DNA from: Lachnospiraceae bacterium
Lineage (GTDB): Bacteria; Bacillota; Clostridia; Lachnospirales; Lachnospiraceae
Direction of reading: 5' to 3'
Length of the DNA stretch: 11,993 nucleotides
Assembly: GCA_022798035.1 (NCBI GenBank)
Contig: JAAWLS010000042.1
Span: 1-11,993, forward strand
Shown: one piece after another, positions 6,209 through 11,993 of the stretch
Position numbering within the stretch: the first letter of the stretch is position 1
Layout: every line of letters starts with the position of its first letter
Notes under the pieces: model-generated
The model's database searches: none
The model's input: the letters and a program-made list of their open reading frames with translations, nothing else
Told to the model about the DNA's origin: nothing
Translations under genes and position numbers: made by a program

Positions 6209-6316
6209 AGACGCAAGGAGGAAATTCTGTATTGGAATATAAATACAGGTGATAATAAGAAAGGAAATTCAGTAATATCTAAATGGAAACATAAAACAGA
6301 GAGGCAGGAAAGTAGA
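6209..6316 (+). other. pyk 5' leader with an orphan Shine-Dalgarno sequence
   Basis: This is about 108 nt of predicted untranslated leader. It holds a perfect AAGGAGG at 6215-6221, only a few bases from the predicted RNA 5' end and far from the pyk start at 6317. The only nearby standard start is TTG at 6232, which opens a six-codon frame (L-E-Y-K-Y-R) ending at TGA 6250-6252. An ATG at 6283 opens only three codons. It may be a minimal leader peptide, a ribosome stand-by site, or chance. No recognised riboswitch fold was found by eye. Confidence 0.4.
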
Positions 6317-8065
6317 ATGAAAAATTTGAGAAAAACAAAAATAATCTGTACCCTTGGACCAGCTACGGACCAGGATGATGTATTGAGACAATTGATGATG
6401 ACGGGGATGGATGCTGCCCGGTTTAATTTTTCCCATGGAAGCCACGAGGAGCAGGGAAACCGTTTGAAAAAAGTACAGAAGTTCCGGGAGGAATTGGGAC
6501 TTCCCGTTGCGACGCTGTTGGATACCAAGGGGCCGGAGATTCGTCTGGGAGAGATAAAAGACGGAAAAGCCCAGCTTACGGCAGGCCAGAAATTTGTCCT
6601 TACCACAGAGGAGATGGTGGGAGATGCAGATTGTGTTTCCATCACCTACAAAGATTTGGTAAAAGATGTGGAAAAAGGCTGCCGCATTTTGATTGACGAT
6701 GGATTGATTGAACTTGGCGTGGAGGAAGTGACGGAAAAGGAGATTGTCTGTCATGTGGTAAACGGCGGCATAATTTCCAATAAAAAAGGAGTCAATGTAC
6801 CCAATGTGGAGCTTTCCATGCCCTATATCAGCGAAAAAGATTACGAAGATATCGTATTCGGAATTGAGAATGACTTCGATTTTGTAGCGGCCTCCTTTGT
6901 GCGCACGGCAGATGACGTGCTGCAAATCCGGAAAATTTTTGAGGAGAAAAACTGTAGCAGCATCAATATTATTTCCAAAATTGAAAATATGCAGGGTGTG
7001 GAAAATATTGATGAGATTATCCGGGTATCTGACGGAATCATGGTGGCCAGAGGAGATATGGGTGTAGAGATTCCCTTAGAAGATGTGCCTGTGATTCAGA
7101 AAATGATTATCAAAAAAGGAATTGAAGCCGGCAAACAAGTGATTACCGCTACCCAGATGCTGGATTCCATGATGAAGAATCCAAGGCCCACCAGAGCAGA
7201 ATCCACAGACGTTGCGAATGCCATTTACGACGGCACCAGCGCTATTATGCTGTCTGGAGAGACTGCCGCAGGAAATTATCCGGTGGAAGCGCTGAAAACT
7301 ATGGTGAAAATTGCAATCCGCACAGAGCAGGATATCAACTATACCGCCCGCTTTAAGTCCAGACAGAATATGAGCAATCCGGACATTACAAATGCCATCT
7401 CCCATGCCACCTGTACCACAGCTAATGATTTGGGAGCAGCAGCCATTATCACAGTGACCCAGTCAGGGAGAACAGCCCGGATGATTTCAAAATACAGACC
7501 AGACTGTATGATTATCGGCGGAAGCATGTACCCCAAAGTATGCCGTCAGATGAACCTCTCCTGGGGAGTGACTCCTCTGCAGGTGGAATTAAAAAATGAT
7601 GCGGATGAGCTCTTTGAACATGCGGTGGATATGGCCCAGAAGGCAGGACTGGTGTCCATGGGAGATATCACAGTGATTACCGGAGGAGTGCCCCTTGGGG
7701 TGCCTGGCACTACAAATATTTTGAAGGTGCATGTGGCGGGCCATATTCTGGTAACTGGAGAGGGAATCGGCGGAAAAAGCGTGTCCGCCAGCCTTTGCGT
7801 CTGCAGAAAGATAGAGGATTTCCAGAAAGAGTTCAAGGCCGGAGATATTATTGTAGCCAAGGAGACCAGCAATGAGATGATGGAGCAGATACGGGATGCG
7901 GCCGGACTGATTGTAGAGACAGGAGGGCCAGATTCCCATGCAGTGATTGCGGGACTGAGCCTGGAAATTCCGGTGATTGTCAATGCAGAGAATGCCACCA
8001 CAATTTTAAAGACAGGAGCCTATGTCACTTTAAATGGAAAAGAAGGAATTGTAAGCTGCAATTAA
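6317..8065 (+). CDS. pyk: pyruvate kinase with C-terminal PEP-utilizer-like domain
   Basis: Last step of glycolysis: phosphoenolpyruvate plus ADP gives pyruvate plus ATP, in the cytosol. I chose the ATG at 6317 (582 residues), preceded by AGGAAAG at 6306-6312. The frame is open further upstream to a TTG at 6143, but that would start inside the arcC terminator and before the promoter. Motifs from this start: T-K-I-I-C-T-L-G-P-A (7-16), A-R-F-N-F-S-H-G (34-41), the signature I-I-S-K-I-E-N-M-Q-G with catalytic Lys221 (218-227), A-R-G-D-M-G-V-E-I (244-252), and T-A-T-Q-M-L-D-S-M (277-285). The last 110 or so residues form the Bacillus-type extra domain, resembling the phosphohistidine swivel domain of PEP synthase, with T-G-G-P-D-S-H-A-V-I-A-G (535-546) and its His541. 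The amidase gene follows 12 bp later and is probably co-transcribed. Confidence 0.97.
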   Translation: MKNLRKTKIICTLGPATDQDDVLRQLMMTGMDAARFNFSHGSHEEQGNRLKKVQKFREELGLPVATLLDTKGPEIRLGEIKDGKAQLTAGQKFVLTTEEMVGDADCVSITYKDLVKDVEKGCRILIDDGLIELGVEEVTEKEIVCHVVNGGIISNKKGVNVPNVELSMPYISEKDYEDIVFGIENDFDFVAASFVRTADDVLQIRKIFEEKNCSSINIISKIENMQGVENIDEIIRVSDGIMVARGDMGVEIPLEDVPVIQKMIIKKGIEAGKQVITATQMLDSMMKNPRPTRAESTDVANAIYDGTSAIMLSGETAAGNYPVEALKTMVKIAIRTEQDINYTARFKSRQNMSNPDITNAISHATCTTANDLGAAAIITVTQSGRTARMISKYRPDCMIIGGSMYPKVCRQMNLSWGVTPLQVELKNDADELFEHAVDMAQKAGLVSMGDITVITGGVPLGVPGTTNILKVHVAGHILVTGEGIGGKSVSASLCVCRKIEDFQKEFKAGDIIVAKETSNEMMEQIRDAAGLIVETGGPDSHAVIAGLSLEIPVIVNAENATTILKTGAYVTLNGKEGIVSCN

Positions 8066-8077
8066 AAGGAGAAAGAC

Positions 8078-9172
8078 ATGAAAAAGTACGCAAAATGGCT
8101 GGCGCTTTTGCTGACAGCATTCATCCTGATAGGAGGCTGCGGGAATGCAGAGGAAGATTCCGGAAAGAAACAGCAGGCAGAGTCAGAGGAACAGAGTGAA
8201 GATACTCCAGATGTTTCCAAAGAAAACAATGAGAGAGAGGACGAGAGTGAAGGAGAGGATGCGGCATCAAAGGAAGAGGAACCGGAACAGGAAGAACCGG
8301 AAAATCCAGGGCCGGTTTTGAATCCAGATACCGTGTCCTATGCCAGAGAGGAAGTGGCGGCCTCTGCTTCCGTCAATGTGCGGACAGCTCCCTCTACGGA
8401 CAGTGAAATATATCAGACTGTACCCCGCAGAAGCGAATTTGTGCGGACAGCAGATGACGGACAGTGGAGTGCAGTGGAAATCGACGGCAAAGAGTACTAT
8501 ATAGCTTCGGAGTTTTTGAAATTAAAGTCAGAGATGACAGATAACGGTTATCTGGTGGTGATTGACGCAGGCCATCAGGGCAGGGGCAACAGCGAGCAGG
8601 AGCCTATCGGACCGGGAGCCTCGGAGATGAAGGCCAAAGTAGCCAGCGGGACTACAGGCTGTGTGTCAGGCCTAAAAGAGTATGAGCTGACGCTTATGGT
8701 GTCTTTGAAACTGCAGGCAGAGCTGGAGGCCAGAGGATATGAAGTGATGATGGTCCGCACCAGCCATGATGTAAATATCAGCAACAGCGAGCGAGCGGCA
8801 ATTGCCAACAATGCAGGAGCAGACGCTTTTATCCGGGTACATGCCAATGGCTCAGAGGACGGCGGTGAAAATGGCATTCTGACTATCTGTCCCACTTCGG
8901 GCAATCCTTACATGGGGAATCTGTACAGCCAGTGCAGAAGTCTGTCCGAGTGTGTACTGGATGGGGCAGTGAATGCTACGGGAGCCAATAAAAAATATAT
9001 CTGGGAGACAGATACCATGAGCGGAATCAACTGGTGTACCGTTCCGGTGACGATTGTGGAGATGGGCTTTATGACAAATCCCACGGAGGATGCCAATATG
9101 GCTGATGACGGTTATCAACAGCGGCTTGCGGTGGGAATTGCAGACGGTGTGGATGCATATTTTGGGAACTAA
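8078..9172 (+). CDS. lipoprotein N-acetylmuramoyl-L-alanine amidase (SH3b + Amidase_3)
   Basis: Predicted cell-wall hydrolase cutting the bond between N-acetylmuramic acid and L-alanine of the stem peptide. The 364 residues run as follows: a signal peptide with lipobox L-I-G-G-C (Cys21), which should anchor it by lipid outside the membrane; a highly acidic Glu/Asp/Ser spacer (about 25-80); an SH3b-type domain (about 93-149, containing S-V-N-V-R-T-A-P-S); and a zinc-dependent amidase domain (about 158-362). Zinc ligands are His166 (D-A-G-H), Glu201 (K-E-Y-E-L) and His255 (R-V-H-A-N), with catalytic Glu328 (V-E-M-G-F). The stretch between His166 and Glu201 is about 20 residues longer than in basic Amidase_3 proteins and rich in Gly/Ser. 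The RBS AAAGGAG (8065-8071) overlaps the pyk stop region, so it is likely the second gene of the pyk transcript. No terminator is seen after it. Confidence 0.92.
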   Translation: MKKYAKWLALLLTAFILIGGCGNAEEDSGKKQQAESEEQSEDTPDVSKENNEREDESEGEDAASKEEEPEQEEPENPGPVLNPDTVSYAREEVAASASVNVRTAPSTDSEIYQTVPRRSEFVRTADDGQWSAVEIDGKEYYIASEFLKLKSEMTDNGYLVVIDAGHQGRGNSEQEPIGPGASEMKAKVASGTTGCVSGLKEYELTLMVSLKLQAELEARGYEVMMVRTSHDVNISNSERAAIANNAGADAFIRVHANGSEDGGENGILTICPTSGNPYMGNLYSQCRSLSECVLDGAVNATGANKKYIWETDTMSGINWCTVPVTIVEMGFMTNPTEDANMADDGYQQRLAVGIADGVDAYFGN

Positions 9173-9179
9173 GAATTCA

Positions 9180-9208
9180 TTGACGATACAGACAGAAAAC
9201 CTTATAAT
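9180..9208 (+). promoter_or_regulatory. sigma-A type promoter for prfB
   Basis: TTGACG (9180-9185) and a perfect TATAAT (9203-9208) are separated by exactly 17 bp. This gives a predicted start near 9215 and a leader of about 35 nt. It begins 8 bp after the amidase stop codon. Confidence 0.88.
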
Positions 9209-9249
9209 GAGGAGAGAATAAGAAAAAGAAAAAGAAAGAGGTGACGCAA

Positions 9250-10369
9250 ATGGTAGAATTAGACCAGTTCAAGACAACCTTGAACACCTACAAAGAACCA
9301 TTGGTGGAAGTGAGGGATTCACTTTGACCTGGCAAATAAAGAGCAGAAAATTCAGGAATTAGAGCGCGAGATGGAGGCACCGGATTTTTGGGACAACACG
9401 GAGCTTTCTCAAGAGAAAATGAAGAGATTAAAGAGCCTGAAAGACGATGTGGAGACTTACGCGCGGCTTTTGGGACAGTATGAAGATATCGAGACATTGC
9501 TGGAAATGGGATATGAGGAAAATGACGCCTCATTGATACCGGAAATTGAAGAGGCAATGGAAGAATTTCAGAGTATCTTTGAGGCGATTCGGATTAAAAC
9601 GCTGCTTTCCGGCGAGTATGATGGGGAAAATGCTATCGTGTCCCTTCACGCAGGGGCCGGAGGAACAGAGTCCTGTGACTGGAATGCCATGCTCTACCGT
9701 ATGTATAAGCGGTGGGCGGAGGACAAGGGATTTGACGTGGAAGTGCTGGACTCTCTGGATGGAGAGGAGGCAGGTATCAAATCCATCACTTTTGAGGTCC
9801 GGGGCGAGAATGCCTACGGTTATCTCAAGTCGGAAAAGGGAGTGCATCGGCTGGTGCGCATTTCTCCTTTCAATGCGGCAGGAAAGCGGCAGACTTCTTT
9901 TGCTTCCTGTGATGTCATGCCGGATATTGAGAAGGATTTGGATATCGAGGTGAAAGATGATGAGCTGCGGGTTGACACTTACCGCTCCAGCGGAGCCGGC
10001 GGACAGCACATCAACAAGACTTCCTCAGCTATCCGCATTACCCATCTTCCCACAGGAATTGTGGTGCAGTGCCAGAATGAGCGCTCTCAGCACATGAACA
10101 AAGATAAGGCAATGCAGATGTTAAAGGCGAAGCTGTATCTGCTGAAAATGGAAGAGAATGAGAAAAAGGCTGCGGACATCCGGGGTGAAGTAACGGAAAT
10201 CGGATGGGGCAACCAGATTCGCTCTTATGTGATGCAGCCCTATACCATGGTGAAAGACCACCGTACCAATGCAGAAACAGGAAATGTGGACAGTGTAATG
10301 GACGGCAAATTAGATTTATTTATCAACGCTTATTTAAAGTGGAAAAGTCTTGAAGGAGTACAGAAGTGA
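9250..10369 (+). CDS. prfB: peptide chain release factor 2, expressed by programmed +1 frameshift
   Basis: Recognises UGA and UAA stop codons in the ribosome and releases the finished protein. Translation starts at ATG 9250 (RBS GAGGTG, 9238-9243) and reads 25 codons to CTT followed by an in-frame TGA (9325-9327). A +1 shift, skipping T9325, continues at GAC 9326 to the stop at 10367-10369. The coding sequence is thus 9250-9324 joined to 9326-10369, giving 372 residues, the normal length. In the joined protein the stop-codon-reading tripeptide S-P-F falls at 205-207 and the catalytic G-G-Q at 250-252, the same numbers as in E. coli RF2. The junction reads R-D-S-L-D-L, close to R-G-S-L-D-L as I recall it for Bacillus. 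An annotation beginning at ATG 9371 would wrongly lose 40 residues. Low RF2 raises frameshifting, giving autoregulation. It overlaps the next gene by 4 bp. Confidence 0.97.
9313..9328 (+). other. RF2 programmed +1 frameshift site
   Basis: AGGG (9313-9316) is an internal Shine-Dalgarno-like element in the same position as the AGGGGG of E. coli prfB, followed by CTT-TGA-C (9322-9328). The peptidyl-tRNA on CTT can slip to TTT while TGA waits for RF2. The Shine-Dalgarno-like element is shorter here (AGGGAT in place of AGGGGG), which may weaken stimulation. Confidence 0.95.
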
Positions 10370-11121
10370 AAATTGGTGTGGGAATTGTAATTGTAATCAT
10401 ACTGCTGGCAGCTATTTTGGCTGTCGTTCTCAGAGTAATCTACAAAGTACGGCAGGCTTCCATGGAAATGTTTGGAACGGAATCACTGACAGAGGGATGG
10501 AACCGGCAGGCAAAGGAGCTTGCCACCATTCCCAAATCTATCTCTGGCATGACAAGGATTTTAGAGCCGCAGATTCAGCGGGATTTCCCCGAATTTAACT
10601 GGATGGAGTTCAAAAACAAGGGAGAAAATATGCTGAAATCTTCTTTTTCTGCCATTGAGCGGGAGGACATTTCTCTGGTGAAGGAGGCTTCTAAGGAGCT
10701 GAAGAACCAGGTGGCAGCTGTCATTGCCCAGAATCAGGAGCAGAAGATTCAGGAGCACTATGATGATGTGCAGATTCACAATACAGAGATTACCCGGTAT
10801 GAGAAGAAGCAGGGAACTTGTGTGATTACGCTTCAGAGTGCAGTAGGATATCTCCATTACAAGGAAAAAGAGGGAGCTGTCATAGAGGGAGACGATAGGC
10901 TGACAGAGCAGACAAAATACAATATTGAGATTCTCTATATACAGGATGAAAAACTTGCAAATATGGATTATGCGATGGGTGCAGTCTGTCCTCACTGCGG
11001 AGCGCCAATCACAGCATTGGGAGCAAAGCGGTGTGAGTACTGCGGCTCTGCGGTTACGCCAATCAATACGCAGGTCTGGTCTTTACATAGATTTTACGAA
11101 GTGACATACCATAATGTTTGA
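10366..11121 (+). CDS. single-pass membrane protein with C-terminal zinc ribbon, possibly Tim44-like
   Basis: 251 residues, no certain function. The GTG start (10366-10368) overlaps the prfB stop as GTGA. It has its own RBS AAGGAG (10353-10358) inside prfB, so translation is probably coupled. A strongly hydrophobic N-terminal helix (about 3-25) is followed by a basic stretch (R-V-I-Y-K-V-R). A mixed alpha/beta domain (about 65-195) contains F-N-W-M-E-F-K and D-I-S-L-V-K; its spacing of features reminds me of the Tim44-like fold, which is a weak call. A zinc ribbon follows: C208-x2-C211 and C223-x2-C226, each within a C-x-x-C-G sequence. The next gene encodes an SPFH protein of the YdjI type. 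In Bacillus subtilis YdjI works with membrane proteins YdjG and YdjH and with PspA, so this protein may be the membrane anchor for its neighbour (inference). Confidence 0.75.
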   Translation: MKIGVGIVIVIILLAAILAVVLRVIYKVRQASMEMFGTESLTEGWNRQAKELATIPKSISGMTRILEPQIQRDFPEFNWMEFKNKGENMLKSSFSAIEREDISLVKEASKELKNQVAAVIAQNQEQKIQEHYDDVQIHNTEITRYEKKQGTCVITLQSAVGYLHYKEKEGAVIEGDDRLTEQTKYNIEILYIQDEKLANMDYAMGAVCPHCGAPITALGAKRCEYCGSAVTPINTQVWSLHRFYEVTYHNV

Positions 11122-11211
11122 TGCCAGAGTTACAGGCGGGAACGAGTTCCTGACTGCAGCAGGGCAGTCTGAGGTATTATATTTAAGCAAAAGCGATAGG
11201 AGGAGGCAGCA
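11122..11211 (+). other. short intergenic gap with small hairpins
   Basis: This 90-bp gap holds a small GGAA/TTCC palindrome (11139-11150) and a GACTGC/GCAGTC stem (11152-11169). An A/T-rich TATTATATTT (11175-11184) has no well-spaced -35, so I do not call a promoter. There is no T-run after the stems. The two flanking genes are probably co-transcribed. Confidence 0.4.
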
Positions 11212-11993
11212 ATGGGAATTATAAGAGCGGCGATGCAGGCAATGTCCGGCGGACTGGCAGACCAGTGGCTGGAGGTATATGAGCCGGATGATATGGGAGA
11301 TGGAACGGTATTTACCAAGGGAGTCAAGACCCGAAAAGGGCAGAACGTCAAGGGAAGCGAGGACACTGTAAGCAACGGCTCCATCATCCATGTGTACGAC
11401 AATCAATTTATGATGCTGGTAGATGGAGGAAAGATTGTAGATTACACAGCAGAGCCGGGATATTATAAAGTGGATAATTCTTCACTGCCGTCCCTGTTTA
11501 ACGGAGAATTAAAGGGTACGATTCAGGAATCTTTCAACCGGATAAAATTCGGCGGACAGACTCCTACCATGCAGAAAGTATTCTACATTAATTTACAGGA
11601 AATCAAAGGGATAAAATTCGGCACCCGGAATCCCATCAACTATTTTGACAACTTCTACAATGCGGAATTGTTTCTGCGGGCTCACGGTACATATTCCATT
11701 AAAATTACCGACCCTATCCGTTTTTATGGAGAGGCCATTCCGAGAAATGCAGACCATGTGGAGATAGAGGATATCAACGAGCAGTATCTCTCTGAATTTC
11801 TGGAAGCGCTGCAGTCTGCCATCAATCAGATGTCGGCGGACGGAATCCGTATTTCCTATGTTTCTTCCAAGGGACGGGAATTGGGAAAATACATGGCCGA
11901 TACTCTGGATGAAGAGTGGAATCAGATGCGGGGAATGGAGATTCAGGCAGTGGGAATTGCCAGCGTCTCCTATGATGAGAAATCTACAGAACT
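11212..11993 (+). CDS. SPFH-domain protein, YdjI / virion-core-protein type, 3' truncated by window edge
   Basis: The frame is open from ATG 11212 to the window end with no stop, giving 260 codons. A strong RBS AGGAGG (11201-11206) lies 5 bp upstream. The N-terminus M-G-I-I-R-A-A and the segments Q-W-L-E-V-Y (18-23), T-K-G-V-K-T (35-40), G-S-I-I-H-V-Y-D-N-Q (56-65) and D-G-G-K-I-V-D-Y (70-77), then the E-L-F-L-R-A-H-G-T-Y-S-I-K-I stretch with D-P-I-R-F-Y, fit the bacterial SPFH subfamily that includes Bacillus YdjI and is often annotated as virion core protein. Family knowledge: SPFH proteins oligomerise on the inner face of the membrane; YdjI recruits PspA during envelope stress. It has no membrane helix in the visible part, so it would need an anchor. 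The zinc-ribbon membrane protein just upstream is the natural candidate. The C-terminus, often carrying another zinc ribbon in this group, is beyond the window. Confidence 0.85.
   Translation, partial: MGIIRAAMQAMSGGLADQWLEVYEPDDMGDGTVFTKGVKTRKGQNVKGSEDTVSNGSIIHVYDNQFMMLVDGGKIVDYTAEPGYYKVDNSSLPSLFNGELKGTIQESFNRIKFGGQTPTMQKVFYINLQEIKGIKFGTRNPINYFDNFYNAELFLRAHGTYSIKITDPIRFYGEAIPRNADHVEIEDINEQYLSEFLEALQSAINQMSADGIRISYVSSKGRELGKYMADTLDEEWNQMRGMEIQAVGIASVSYDEKSTE

Noticed and set aside
6143..6316. N-terminal extension of pyruvate kinase starting at TTG 6143
   Set aside because: It would begin inside the arcC terminator and upstream of the pyk promoter. The extra 58 residues match nothing in the family, and ATG 6317 has an RBS and gives the normal length.
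9250..9370. prfB looked interrupted, with a short frame to TGA and a second frame starting at ATG 9371
   Set aside because: The break is exactly the conserved RF2 frameshift signal, and the joined protein has normal length and motif positions, so it is not a pseudogene or sequencing error.
11150..11183. Promoter before the SPFH gene (CTGACT with TATTAT or TATATT)
   Set aside because: Spacings are 19 and 22 bp with a weak -35, so I do not call it.

Overview
The window looks chromosomal and comes from a low-to-mid GC anaerobic Firmicute, most likely a Lachnospiraceae (Clostridium cluster XIVa) relative. This rests on protein style: a GlmS/LytR-CpsA-Psr pair, a membrane-anchored HtrA with an Asn/Gln/Lys-rich cytoplasmic head, a clostridial-type carbamate kinase, a pyruvate kinase with the extra C-terminal swivel domain, and a lipoprotein SH3b-amidase. 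Strong AGGAGG ribosome binding sites support the same placement. All ten genes found are on the + strand and I see no tRNA, rRNA, IS element or CRISPR.

Layout. 1-2552: the 3' part of a LytR-CpsA-Psr (LCP) cell-wall glycopolymer transferase, then glmS 14 bp later (amino-sugar supply for the wall), ending in a strong intrinsic terminator. 2621-2777: a dense cluster of palindromes that looks like a dispersed repeat or structured RNA. 2805-3227: a small GtrA-family membrane protein, followed by two hairpins. 3348-3393: inverted and direct repeats likely to form the operator of htrA (3448-4971), a membrane-tethered trypsin-like/PDZ quality-control protease. 5072-6186: a monocistronic-looking arcC (carbamate kinase) unit with its own extended -10 promoter, a hairpin in the 5' leader and a strong terminator.

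6197-9172: a promoter overlapping that terminator drives pyk (pyruvate kinase), with a lipoprotein N-acetylmuramoyl-L-alanine amidase 12 bp downstream. 9180 onward: a near-consensus promoter drives prfB (release factor 2), read as two frames joined by the classical CTT-TGA-C programmed +1 frameshift. prfB overlaps the start of a single-pass membrane protein with a C-terminal zinc ribbon. Next comes an SPFH-domain protein of the YdjI/virion-core type, which runs off the window.

How they fit together: much of the window concerns the cell envelope (LCP, GlmS, GtrA, HtrA, amidase, and the zinc-ribbon membrane protein/SPFH pair), mixed with core metabolism (pyk, arcC) and translation termination (prfB). 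The items most worth follow-up are the palindrome cluster, the htrA operator, the prfB frameshift with its translationally coupled neighbour, and the putative membrane-stress pair at the right end. No entirely new system is demonstrated.
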